DNA from: Lycorma delicatula
Lineage: Eukaryota; Arthropoda; Insecta; Hemiptera; Fulgoridae
Assembly: GCF_047948215.1 (NCBI RefSeq)
Contig: NC_134458.1
Span: 88,739,260 to 88,803,259, forward strand
Length of the DNA stretch: 64,000 nucleotides
Direction: 5' to 3'
Position numbers and translations under genes: made by a program. The notes under the pieces were generated by a model. That model had not been told where the DNA came from. It did not search any database and saw only the letters and a program-made list of their open reading frames with translations. This document shows positions 23,561-35,399 of the stretch, piece by piece (positions within the stretch are counted from its first letter, which is position 1; each line of letters opens with the position of its first letter).

Positions 23561-26500
23561 TTTAAATGAAGTGGGATGGAATAAGTTCGGAATACTTGGT
23601 GATTAATAAAAAATGCACGAATTATTTTGTTAAATTACTGAATTTAACAATTTAAATACAATTTAAATTGTTAAAAAGTCTTTAAATTACTTTTACTGCA
23701 CTCTCATTTTACGTGGCAATAAAAATGTTGCGTAAATATTAAAGTAATTGTTTGTCATTCCATATTCTATATAAACCACTATAATTAGTCTATCTTTTGT
23801 TACTTACAGATAATTAATTCACAAATTCCTAATAAGCATGAGTTATTTCATATAAATTATAGTAATAAGAGCAAAAAACTTAAAAACGTAAATTGATAAA
23901 ATACTTCCAACACGTATACAAGGATAATCAATCAAATTTATCTGTAAAATAAATTTCTACTCGATAGTAACAAATCGTTTTTGACAACATTGAAGTCTGG
24001 CGTGTATGTGACAAGAGTTCATCATTCAGAGCTCATCGGTGACTAGACATACTCTAAAATTTCAAACATAATAGATATAAGGTACCTTTTGATGCAACAC
24101 TTTCGTAGTTCTCGCCTCCCACAACTTAATTTACCGCTCAGGTAGTGGGCAACAGTAGTCAGACGTATAGCCCGGGCGGGATCGTATATACGCCCTTAGT
24201 TAAATTTTATGGCCGGGTGCTACCTTTAGTTACCTCTATAATTATATCTAATTTGAAATAAATGTCTCCTTGAGGTTACATATCTCAGAGACTGGATGTT
24301 TGTCCAGTTCGTTTTAATTCACCGTAATGTTTTGTATGAATAAGCGTGTATGTTTTAAAAAAATAATTTTTTAGGGTAGGGTTTTATAATTAATCATTCA
24401 ATAGAAGTATAGGAAAAGTAAATTAATACGAAAATTTTAAAATAATATAAAAATTTCTGAAACCGAACGTAATTTTATAAGATTATTATGAACTTTATAG
24501 CTTATAATTTATTTTCTTAATCTCTGAATAATTTTCCTGATATTCAGATATTTTATTAATTAATTTTTCACCACCACATAAACTTTATACCTTGTTTATG
24601 AGAGAATATGATGTGGAATTTCTATAAAGTGTGGAAAAATCAAGTCTAACCGAAAATTGAAGCTAGATCCTTTTAAATTAGTAGAATAAATATGGTAACA
24701 ATATTACATTATTTAAGAAAATGTATTATTTTTTTACTGTTTTTGCATTCCATTAAAATTGTTATATTTAAACAATTATATTTAAGATTTAAATATATAT
24801 TTAATTATATTTAAAATTGTTTTATTTAAAAAATAAATAAATAGGTTTATTTATAGGTTAAATAGGTTTATTTAATGTTCTTTATTACAATCTATTTAAA
24901 TTCTTTGAATAAAAAAAAGGTTTGGTAAAGTAATTTTGGACCATTAATCTTTTTAAAATTTTCTGTTTAAGTTCAAAGCATTTAAACAAAGTATTAATTT
25001 TTTTTTTAATTGGAATTTATTTATAATTTCTTTAAATTTGTATGAAGGTTTTTTATTTATTTAATAGCACCATAATATGGAATACAGTAAGAAAGTTTTT
25101 ATCGTATGAATAATGCTTAACTTGATCAGGATTCAACTAAGAATCTTCTGAATAAAAGATAAACCGTACCACAGCCTATCTCATATTTATTATTTGTTAT
25201 TATTATACTTTATTAATATTTCAAATAACAAAGAAAAAAACCTGTTGTAAAAACAAACTAAATTACACATTTGAAATTTATAACATTGATTCCTTGTAAT
25301 ATTAAACTCTTTGACCTATTTATTAGAGTTTACAATTATAGTCACTATCAGACCTTTTACAAGTCATAAAACCTTTACTTAGGGTACAGAAATAAATCAA
25401 TATATAATTACCTGTTTATTCCTGGTAAAGGTTTTACATCTACTTGTCACTCATTTTTAATTAACTGAAAAACAAAATTACTGAGTTTCCTCTGACTGGA
25501 TTGCTTGCATAAGGTTTAATGAAACGAACTAAATATTAAAATTAATTATTTTATGTATTGTATCGTAGTACAACTAAGAGAACTATATGTATATATCGTA
25601 TAAAACCGATCACAGACCGGATACGACTGCAACTTCCTTTCTTGCTTTCTCACCACCACTTACTGATAAAAAACAGTAACAACGACAAAAAATGTTATCT
25701 TAATTCCACGAATGAAAATATAGGTTTTTTTTGGTTTAAAATGAACCTAATTTTTTTCAGATAAAAAGCTATGACAGTTTTTTAAAAATAAATTTGAAAA
25801 CAAAGTTATTTTCACAAACAATTTATAAAATTGTATAAAAAAATTAAAAAACAAAAAATATTAATTGATAAGTAAACGTTATTTATAAAATATTATAAAA
25901 AGACGTTTGTGATCCACCAGTTGTTGCCTTATCAAGAAATCTCAGTCGGAAGCGTAAATTTATTTTTAAAACGTCAAAAAATCTAATTCATACCATCCAC
26001 AATGACTTAATGCACGCCTCATATGTAGTTTTGATGAACGTTTTCTCAGAAAAGATGAAAGTTAGTACGAACCTTAAACTAATCATGAACAAATTTTTAA
26101 GGGAGGGGTAAACCGTTTAACATTCTTATGATTGATTTTATACACGAAGTACAATATCAGCCATAGTAATGTGTTGATTTTTTTTTTTATCAGAACCTGT
26201 ATTTATGATGTGTTATAAATTTTAACTGTGATCCCTTACTAGATCAGTGTTTCTGTATATAACATAATATCCAAGTGTGTTAAAAAGCGGTCCTTTTTTG
26301 TGTATTTGTAAAATCCAGTGGTGATTGATTTTTTATTCGTTTATATGAGATGATTGACAAATGTTGACATTATATTATTACGGAGTGCTTTAATGTTATC
26401 ATTTATCTTTGAGCTTGTGTCTTGCCTGATACAAATTACTGTACGGTCGGAACGATTTAGATTTAGTTCACATACTAAAATAATCTAGTTCGTTTTGTAA

Positions 26501-27325
26501 AGTCACACATGAAACACGATCACCGAACAAATTCAATATCCATAGAATGTAATATACTAAACCGCTACAGCAGCTCAATATTATGTATCGAACAAACGAG
26601 ACGAAGCTTCAAATAAAGGTAAACACAAATATAAAAGCACTCTATAATAATGTAAATATCAACATCTGTACACCGTCACATGGAAAAAAAATTCACCGAT
26701 ATTAAAAAAAAAAAATAGATTTTCTTCACATACCTAAAAAAAATAGTCACAACTTTACACATCTGTTCTTTACCGATACAAAAAATTTGTAAAAACAAAG
26801 TTTTTTAATCTGATACACTTTTCAACCACCTCATAAATACACTTGTTTTCTTATAACTAAAAAATATCAGCCAGCAATTAGAACCCATAGACTGTCGCCA
26901 AAATGGATAATAGTAACATCAATCTTTGAAGACGACCGCAAAAGCAACTTAAAAACGTTTAACGGAAGTTAAAGATAACACTGATAAACACAATTTTTGT
27001 TTCTTAAATCTGATGCGCTATACCAGAATATTTTTTAATGGTGAAAACGAAGTCAGAATTTTTCCACCCTGCGTTTTTGAAAAGTTCAAAATTTTTAGAT
27101 ATTATACGATGCATGTTTTATATAATTACATGATATTTATGTGCCGAGTATATATTTTTAACTCTATTAATTCCTTGTTAACCATGAAATATTAACTTAA
27201 ATTAAAAGTGACATCGCATATCACGACATCATACCTTTATTAAAGCGTACATGAACAAGATTTATCATTTCTGTACAATTCAAAACAACACTAAGCTATT
27301 GGGTTTGTTAACCTGCTGCTTTTAA
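23561..27325. other. Long stretch without recognised genes
   Basis: A GC-richer patch at 24000-24260 may be an old element, but no ends were found. The rest is AT-rich. Frames at 25558-25764 and 27013-27195 lack any motif and are not called. Confidence 0.5.
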
Positions 27326-28674
27326 TACAGAGTGTTCAACTAGAAAGAGGTCTCCATCGCTTATTTTCGTGTATAAATAATAGTTTATAGGCAAACAGTT
27401 ACATAATTTACAGAAAATGTTTTGACCGAACAGAAAATGTTGTTTTGACAGAAAATGTTTTGAAAATGTTTAATTGGCCATATTCCTGGTTACTCTTGTT
27501 AGCTGTACCCTGTGTGTTTCCTGGGTGACATTGGTAATGTTTGTCTTCAACTCCTGCAGGGTGTGTGAATTGCTCCTATAAACAACTTCTTTTAAATAAC
27601 CCAACACAAAGAAGTCTGGACTAGTCGGATCACGGGATCTTGGTGGCCACAATCCTTTAGAATTCTTCCACCGAAAAAATCCTATACCATCTCCATAGTA
27701 GAGCGAGCAATATGGCAAGTCCTGTCCTGTCGCAACCAGCAGTCACGCTCATTCTCTTGTAGTAAGGCTATAATCTGTTGGATAATTTCTTGGTAGACGG
27801 CAGCATCCACAGTTTGTTCAAAAAGCAAGGGTCCTATTATTCGTCGCCTTGAAATCGCACACCATATGCCTATTTTTTGTGGGTGTAGGAGAGATTCAAA
27901 GAAAATGAGCGGGTTTTCAGTATCCCAGATCCGATAGTTCTGACTATTAACATACCCACAGAGGTGAAACCACGCTTCACTGTGAAAAACACTTGATCTA
28001 AGATGCCAATGTTGCCTCTAATGAAGTTCTTGAACCGTTGAAAATAGTGAACCCGTTTAGTATAATTAATATTAGTCAGCGCATGGAAAACTACATTCGA
28101 TACGGATAACATTTCAGCATTCTCCTCACTGCAGTGTGGACTGAACTTTGTTAAATAGTTCTTTTCCCGTATTAGTCTCCGCAGATTTATGAGATCTTGT
28201 AACTGCCGCTTTAATGTCATGTATGACCTACGTACGTCGTTAAAAATGGCCCGTGTCGGGCACGTTTCTCATCAGTCCCCGAACCGGTTCCATGAAGTGT
28301 TTTGACTAACTTCTAAATAACGCTTTTCACTGGTGCTTCCTTTTCAACTATCTCCCTGAACTTTCACCGACACACAATATGAAATTTCGTCTCTAAATAA
28401 GTTTCCATCACGAATACACGATCGTTAACAATCAACCGCATTTTAACAAATAACAAAACACGATTACGTAACCTTGTTTAAATGCCAATGTTCGATACAG
28501 ACTGGTAATACTCAAATGTGCAGGCAATAAACAGCCCTCCTCATTCCAGCTCCAGTCGCACTAACATCTTCCACATTATTTTACTATTCTCAAACTAGTA
28601 TATGCATTTTAACAATGATATGCATTTAATATAGAGTACTCAGTGATTGGGCCTCTTTTAAGTTAAACACTGTA
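27326..28674 (-). mobile_element. Near full-length mariner-like element, inactivated
   Basis: The left end reads ACAGAGTGTTCAACTAGAAA and the reverse complement of the right end reads ACAGTGTTTAACTTAAAAGA. The two therefore form imperfect TIRs of about 30 bp, with TA at each outer edge. The length, about 1.35 kb, is that of a complete mariner-type transposon. The inside carries a full but broken transposase on the minus strand. Confidence 0.8.
27473..28442 (-). pseudogene. Mariner-like transposase, multiply frameshifted
   Basis: From the N-terminus (high coordinates) one reads MRLIVNDRVFVMETY, then a stop and EKEAPVKSVI in the helix-turn-helix region. Further blocks are VHTAVRRMLKCYPYRM, RGNIGILDQVFF, GYVNSQNYRIWDTENPL, WCAISRRRIIGPLLFEQTVD and YQEIIQQ. 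The C-terminal block GLWPPRSRDPTSPDFFVLGY holds the third catalytic aspartate region (PDFF). The first catalytic region reads FFTVKRGF where relatives have FFTDEAWF, consistent with loss of one base in the aspartate codon. The family is the one with WPPRSPDLTxxDFFLWG near the end, widespread in insects. This copy is inactive. Confidence 0.82.
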
Positions 28675-28847
28675 GTATAATCTCTTCAGTCAGTGATACA
28701 GTGATAACTGTATTAACTGAGTGAAGTCTCATAATGCCTTTCCTTTTAAGTGGGTAAATGATTCCGAAAATTATTGACTGTAAAATCGGGGATCATAATA
28801 AAATATAGGTTCGTTATACAATAAGTATTAACGATGCGCTCAATTTA

Positions 28848-29580
28848 AGAGATGGCTGAAAGGCACACAAAGGCCTTACCATTTGATGTCCCTATGATTT
28901 GGCGTGAACCAAAAGATCACTTAAATCATTACCTCTGTTTTATTAATCTATCTGGAATCTCTAAAAAGGTTAACACAATGTACTTTATCCGTCATTTCTA
29001 GCCGCACTCAGACCTATACCTGATAGTGGAATCCAATCCAGTTCACGTGGTTCCTGAAAATTTGCTTCGTGAAAATAATAATAAAGAAGCGAACATTATG
29101 GAAGAAGACAATCATGATTCATAATTTGAATAACAATCCAGGAAGCCACATTTTATATCACAAGGCGGAATAAAAAAATTGACTTTGTAAGAAATTTAAA
29201 CTCATCAAACAAATCAAGCTGAACTTTTAGGCTCAAGATTGTACGGTTGAATTTACTTTAAAAATATTTCTCGGGCTATCAAAACCGACAGAATGATTTT
29301 TGTCAATAGAATCTGAAGAAAATTATTACTTAGTTAAATGAAAAAAGAAAAGAAAATTACTTAGTTTAATGGACATATATTGATGAGCTTATATTAAAAT
29401 TATGGTTAGTTTATGAACCTGAGGAGTGGCGCCGTTTCGTTAATTCCTCCAAATATAGTTTAAAATCAGTTCTGTTTCATAATAGTAATAAATAGCCTTC
29501 TGTACCGATCTGTGATTTAATTAGTTTGAAAGAAACGTATGATGTTATGAGAATCCTTATTTAATTTCAGAATTTTACTT
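28848..29580 (+). pseudogene. Relic of a recurrent arthropod ORF of unknown function
   Basis: Two parts are readable. The first gives KALPFDVPMIWREPKDHLNH, then YLCFINLSGISKKVNT. The second, near 29413-29560, gives EPEEWRRFVNSSKYSLKSVL, then FHNSNK, a stop, and VPICDLISLKETYDVMRILI. From memory, this pair of blocks (VPMxWREPxxH followed by a C-F/C-L pair, and later EWRxFxxSSKxSLKxVLxHN) belongs to a multi-copy ORF in many arthropod and some cnidarian genomes, usually annotated only as uncharacterised. Its dispersion suggests it belongs to a mobile element, but I cannot name the superfamily. Stops and frameshifts make this copy dead. Confidence 0.55.
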
Positions 29581-30071
29581 AGGAAATTATTTGTTTAGAA
29601 TTCTATTTACTTTCAATTTTATCTATTGAAATGCTTCATTAAATCATCCCCAGTACACAAAATCAGTTTTAGAAATTAAAGAATGTTTCCTAGGAAAGCT
29701 GTTTAAAATAATTATCTATTTAGATTTTATCCTTTCAGATAATTCAAAAAATATATACTATACGTATCAATAAACAAACCCGTAAAGCAATTTACAAAAA
29801 AGGATCAAAATTCCTTCTAAAAAAAACAAAAACTACAAGAAAAAACCATATATTTATTATTTTAGTTTACGTTCCATTTTATATATTTTTTTTAAATCCT
29901 ATAAAACCTTTTATAAATTTGATTTTTCATATTTGAATATGCAATTATCATAAAATTATTTTTCGTAAAGTTAGATGAATCCACCTAAAAATGTTTTAAG
30001 ACAAATACATATTTTAATCAAAGTTAAGTTAAAATTCATTCATTTAAAATTAATGCAGCCGGTTTTACATC
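29581..30071. other. AT-rich stretch, nothing recognised
   Basis: No motif-bearing frame, border or structure was found. Confidence 0.5.
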
Positions 30072-30389
30072 ATGTGCGGACAAAGAGACAGACATAAATA
30101 TGATTACTTTACTTCAGTTTTGTTTGAAACGCAAAACCAAAGTGAAAAATATATTAGCATCCCCGTCGCGGCTTCGCCCACTCAAAACGGTTACTCGCGT
30201 TTCTCTTCGCGGTCAATTATTTTTTATTTTATGTTTTTTAGTCAAGTAACCGAAGCAGGTGCAGCCAGCCGCGTCACACATACAGTACTGTTACTGTATG
30301 TGGCAGTAACTGTGTTCGTTGACCCGCCGCGCTGTACACCGTCGTTTTCCTTAAAAAATTCGAATGTCATAAAAGCCCGAAAATAATTT
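30072..30389. other. GC-richer island with an open but unassigned frame
   Basis: A 104-codon plus-strand frame is open here, but it contains no domain that I recognise. The DNA includes GTCGCGGCTTCGCCCACTC, a phrase reminiscent of repeat ends, and a short inverted pair around TACAGTACTGTTACTGTA. It is more likely a repeat fragment than a gene. Confidence 0.35.
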
Positions 30390-30782
30390 TTAGATGTTTA
30401 TCTGAACAGTATTTGCAAGCCCAAATTTACTTAATATCTCGTTTAGTATAGAAGGAAAGGGGAAAATTTGCAATCATTGTTCAAATATTTTTTTACCTTT
30501 CTTCACCCTTTTCAAGGTAGAATTTAAAAAATCTAGAAACTGGTTTTTATATATTCACATGAAGATTACATACATCAAAGAGAAGGTTGATATCGACATT
30601 TGTACCTAGAAATTCAAAGAATAGTAGATTTCATTGTTGCTTCATTTTAAACCTTTAAACTTGGGATTTCAAAAAATCATTTCTTAGTGTACACTTACAT
30701 CGTAAAAGAACGTGAATACAAATTTTCATAAATTTATCTTCAGTAGTTTTTACTGGGTATTGTTTACGAATGGGTCATTCGT

Positions 30783-30811
30783 ATAACAAGTCGTGGGTCA
30801 CGACTTGTTAT
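30783..30811. repeat. Perfect 13-bp inverted repeat, 3-base loop
   Basis: ATAACAAGTCGTG at 30783-30795 is followed by GGT and then by its exact reverse complement at 30799-30811. It would form a strong hairpin as RNA or single-stranded DNA. A (TA)n tract follows. Confidence 0.9.
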
Positions 30812-31502
30812 TTTATATATATATATATATATACCTTTTTTTTTAATTTTAGTCGCTGCATAAATAAACTTTCCCTCTCGTCGATGATAGAAAAGGCAAA
30901 TATTCTTTCAAAATATCTGTGTAATTTATAAACCAACCTAATTTTACCTAAACATTCTATCAACCTATAATTAATTTTAATTACTCTTAATTAAAGTATT
31001 AATATTATTTTCATGAAGAAAAAGTTTAACTTTAAATTTTTCTTATAAATCGTTTGATAGAAAAACGATTAATTTTATCTCATTAAATCTTGTTATCTTA
31101 TCCTTTATTGTTGTACGATATAAATTTTTAAAGAAAACCTGTCGAAATTTTGAAAAATAGTCTTAAAAGGTATCTCGTTTATCGTTATTTCCCGATAATG
31201 TGATTTTAACCTTCCATAACATCGTTAAAAGATTAATAAAAAAATAATTTTTAATTCTATTTTTATCTACCGTTTAAAGTTATCTTCCGACGATCAATTA
31301 TACATCCAATTTTTTTATAGATTATTCTTATAGTGTCTTGGTAAAGCTATCCAACATTTTAATAGTGATTTGTGTGTTATAACAACGCTAATACGGTATC
31401 ATACATTAAATTAACAATAAAAAAATCTCGAAGAAAAGAGTATACTAGCTTAAAGGTGCTGCTACGTAACGTAACAATTGCGCGAACAAGTATGTGTTCT
31501 GT
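30812..31502. other. AT-rich stretch, nothing recognised
   Basis: It contains a (TA)n tract at about 30815-30833. The frames overlapping 31372-31563 end in LINE sequence and are not genes. Confidence 0.5.
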
Positions 31503-31512
31503 ACTATTTTCT

Positions 31513-31800
31513 GAAGAGGTATTGCGGCAAATAGATGAAGAAAGAGCATTTGGAAAAATATAGCTAAAAGAAGAGACAGACGTATAGGCCACATATTAAG
31601 ACATCCTGGAATAGTCGCTTTAATTTTGGAGGGACAGGTAGAAGGAAAAAATTGTGTAGGCAGGCAACGTTTGGAATATGTAAAACAAATTGTTAGGGAT
31701 GTAGGATGTAGCGGGTATACCAAAATGAAACCACTAGCACTAGATAGGGAATCTTGGAGAGCTGCATCAAACCAGTCAAATGACTGAAGACAAAAAAAAA
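31513..31800 (+). mobile_element. LINE copy 2, short 3' fragment with target duplication
   Basis: This is a 5'-truncated copy of the LINE at 5038-6720, carrying only the last 0.29 kb. It starts GAAGAGGTATTGCGGC inside the C-terminal coding region and ends GACTGAAGAC plus an A-run. A perfect 10-bp duplication, ACTATTTTCT, flanks it at 31503-31512 and 31800-31809. The frame has a one-base loss near GAAAGAGCATTTGG where copies 1 and 3 have GAAAGAAGC. The readable blocks are GHILRHPG and the terminal ASNQSND. Confidence 0.92.
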
Positions 31801-31840
31801 CTATTTTCTACATTTACGTGAAGTTACTGTATTATATTCT

Positions 31841-32019
31841 TTATTTATTTATTTATTTTTTTTGTTTAACTTCTGGATCCGCAGTTAAGCAGTTTTTACC
31901 GCAGAGGATGAGATGAATGCTTTGTACCGTGTGTGAAAAATGCCATGCCTGATCGAGATTCGAACCCAGGACCTCCGGGTGAAAGGCCGAGACGCTACCA
32001 CTCGCACCACGGAGGCACG
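31841..32019 (-). mobile_element. tRNA-derived SINE of a second family, minus strand
   Basis: The element lies between two perfect copies of GTATTATATTCT (31829-31840 and 32020-32031). On the minus strand the head begins GTGCCTCCGTGGTGCGAGTG with a box A-like TGGTGCGAGTGG. It continues through an arm whose loop contains TTC, and has box B GGTTCGAATCT (complement of 31956-31966). The head resembles tRNA-Glu(TTC). The body includes CATGGCATTTTTCACAC and ATCTCATCCTCTG, and the tail is (ATAA)n-like. It lies only 30 bp from LINE copy 2. Confidence 0.9.
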
Positions 32020-32031
32020 GTATTATATTCT

Positions 32032-34499
32032 AACGTCAATTAAGTTTTTTAGCAATTTTAATGGAAATTCATTTTTCCTTCACAATTCTTTTTCCATCCC
32101 ATCGTTATTTATACACTGAAGTAATGATGTTAAATAAAAGAAAATTCCGAATTTTTCTGAGGAGAAATAAATAAGCACTGGTTTTTTAACGCCCAGCATA
32201 TTGAAATAGACCACCAGATGATTTTGTTTTAAATTATGGAAAGTTGAAATTCCCTATGGAAAAACAGGGGAAAATTTGGGGTACATTTTATGGGTAATTT
32301 CACGTAATTCTTATAGGTTTTCCTTAAATAAATTAATCCTCTCAAAAAAACAACACCGAAAAATAAGTTTTAATACTGTATTAAACTCTAGTTTTTTCAT
32401 TACATGATAAGATATAACTCTTCAAAGATACGTAAGTTTTTTCTTTCGTGGTGCATATTAAAATATTAATCTTGTACTCGTTTTTATTTATACTTTTATC
32501 ACGTTTTATTATATTAAATTTTTTAGTAATTACATTTTTATTGAATGCAATTACTCTTGTAGGAACATCTAGCATAAGAAAACATACGCTTACCAGAATT
32601 CTAATCAAATTCCGTGAAAAAAATAATGTTCAATTTTAACTCTGGAATGCCAAAGTACATAAATATTACCGACTTTAGAGAAAATAAACGGGAATGTTCC
32701 CTCCTTCCAACTATTGTTGTGGGCGTGAGCTCCTACCAATTCTTTACTTTACTTTATTGTGTAATTAGATGTGTAGAAATGTAAATATTGTCCATCTTGT
32801 CATACTGAGATACGGATATATATCTGAAGGTAGTTTTTATGGATCATTTATAAAACAATAAACATTTTAAACGATAGAGGGTTTACTTAGCATTGATAAT
32901 ATTTGTTAACAAACATATATTGTTTCTAGTGTTTATACAAATCAAAGATTTTTTTTTCATATAATGATTGAAAAGTAATGTTTATTTAATTTTTTTTTAT
33001 TCTGAACAACCAGAAAGTTTTTCTTGACAAAAAATAATCTTTTATTTTTCTGAAGAGTCAGTGAACTGAAATTTTTAAATAAATAAAAATTGTAGATATC
33101 AAATTTTTTAGTTGTGTAAACGTATATAGAAATTTTTTGACAAATGGTCCGCACTAGAGAATTTTTTTTAAGATCGGGGTTAAATAACTTTTTGTTCAAA
33201 ATTTATAAAAGTATTTTTTACGATGTCGTACAGTTCAAAAAAGGAGTGATAGAGAACTTAAAATAATATATACCGCCACACACTAAAAAAAATAAAATAT
33301 TTAGATAAAACACTACCTTAGATTAGATAAGATACTAAAATGGTGTCCTACTATTGAATTTTACCTCTTAGATGTATATTTCCTTTATTATAATCGCATA
33401 AATTTAAAACCTTATTCAAATTGGAGTAATTTACCCACTAATCTCTTTGTCAAGCTCCATACTCCACAAAGTTAAAATTTATTGCACAGAGCACATGTTG
33501 TAGTATGTATGTTACATATTTGAACACAAGGACACTGTTTGCGTATACCATTATAACTAATTTTGACCACTAATCTTAAGAAAACATCAATTATCTTTAA
33601 TTTTATTTTTAAAATAAACGGAAACTTATATAATGATATTAACCTACTTTAATTTTATCGACCGTAAAGAATAATTAATTAAAATCTAAATGTATTATTT
33701 TGTAGAGGTTCAATTATTTGTCTATCGATTAACAGTTAGCATAGAAAACCATCCATTCACTACATACTCAATGCAAAGAATAGTAGTAACAAAGTGACCC
33801 ACTACTTTCTACCATAACATATATAAAACATCGATAAAACAATACATTTGTGAAGATAATATCGAAAATACCAAACACTACCACAATCGTTATAATCATA
33901 CTGATGAATTTATTTTCGTAGAGTGATTAAAAAAATGAGAATTATGGGGATGTTACATTAAGTAATTTTTGTAATTTTTGAAAAATATTATATTCAACGT
34001 TAAATTTATTTAATCTAGAAAGTATTTTTACTGATAATATCCGCGGTTTATTTAAATGCATGGTAGGGCTGATGTACACACATCCCCACCATTGTCTTTT
34101 ATGATAGGTTATTTTTGGCAACCAAGTTTCAAATTGTTTACATTGGATAATAATATTTTATTTAATATAAGACTTTTATTCTATGGATTTGAATGATATA
34201 GTAACGTCAAACCAGATGTATGATGAATTATTGCTATATGTTAACTGGCGTACCAAACCTGCTTATGCAATTAACACAACAGAAATTTACACATAATGTA
34301 TCTTACTATAATTATAAAATCATTAAATATAAATATATTTGCCATCATTTTCTACCTATAACGTAATGTTATTTGTAACTGGAGGTTTTTACTTGTGATT
34401 ACACAAGCATAAGCATAATTTAATACACATAGTGGATTCTTTGTACCCTAATTGCAACTAACTGAAAATTCTCTCAAAAAGACTAGTATACGTTATTTA
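32032..34499. other. AT-rich stretch without recognised genes
   Basis: Open frames at 32381-32639 and 32957-33199 are AT-driven and lack motifs. No repeat border was detected until the short shared repeat at 34500. Confidence 0.55.
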
Positions 34500-34537
34500 T
34501 TAGCTTATAAAGTGAAGAATAAACAAGCGTTGCGTTT
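34500..34537 (+). repeat. Short shared repeat, copy 1
   Basis: TTAGCTTATAAAGTGAAGA and the bases after it (AACAAGCGTTGCGTTT) match 59126-59163 almost base for base. GAAAATTCTC lies 20-40 bp upstream in both places. The family is unknown. Confidence 0.75.
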
Positions 34538-34564
34538 GTATGAGTTAGTTCGTCATGATTCTCG

Positions 34565-35201
34565 GTCTTAAACACACCTAATGTCCAGACTTTCGTGCGT
34601 CGGGGATCAGGCATTAAAACAGACATCACTGCAATCCCGGACAGACTTCTCCCAAGGTTAAATTCCTGGACAGTAATGAATGAAGAATTCTCCAGTGACC
34701 ACCGGGCCATGCTATTTAACATCCAGTTTGGGAACCCGGTGGATCGGGTGAATCGTTACAATTGGAGGCCGTTAAAGGCACAGATCTTGTCTTTCTAGGA
34801 ATCGGTGGTCTCAAAAGTGGAAGACACACAAAACTGAAGCCCTGAAGACCTTTTACAGATATAAAGGGAAGAAAGCGATAAGCTAAGACCTTGACCCAAT
34901 GGAACCAGAAAGCAGGTCTATTGGTGGTATCGGAAGATTGCTGCACTGCGAGCCACCACTTTCGCAGACAGAAGACGACGCCAACGTGTACGAAGAAACT
35001 GATCTGAAGAAGTTGAGAGAGCGAAGTCCCTATACAAGAATGCCAAAAAAACTCTGTGCAGCAATTAGAGCTTCCAAACGGGAGGCCTGGAAGAAGATGG
35101 TGATGGAACTAAATGATGACCAGTGGGGGAGAACGTACCAGGTGCTGATGAAGAAATTCATCTCACCTCTCTCTCTCGCTTATCTAGAGGGCAGAAACTA
35201 G
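34565..35201 (+). pseudogene. R1-like LINE, endonuclease C-terminal end and linker
   Basis: The frame NTPNVQTFVRRGSGIKTDIT leads to the endonuclease signature SSDHRAMLFNIQ, with the catalytic SDH residues at about 34694-34702. After a stop the sequence continues in another frame with a basic, charged linker (RMPKKLCAAIRASKREAWKK near 35034-35095) that precedes the RT in this kind of element. The endonuclease would nick target DNA for reverse transcription. Only its last fifth remains. Confidence 0.72.
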
Positions 35202-35399
35202 TGCGATCTAAATTTTTTTCAGATCGAGGAATCAGACCGCGTGCATATAATTTGAAATGAAGTGAGACGATTTAGGATAGATTAATTACGCTGGGCGACA
35301 GCTAGGATCAGCACCAGGAAGAGTCCAGGCCCGGATGGTGTGTCTGGCATGTTGTTTAAGGGTCTGGGCGAGACACATCCTTGGATTATTTTGAAAGCT

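Noticed and set aside
31921..32018. A possible functional tRNA-Glu gene on the minus strand
   Set aside because: The tRNA-like head continues into a SINE body and tail and is framed by a target-site duplication, so it is a SINE.
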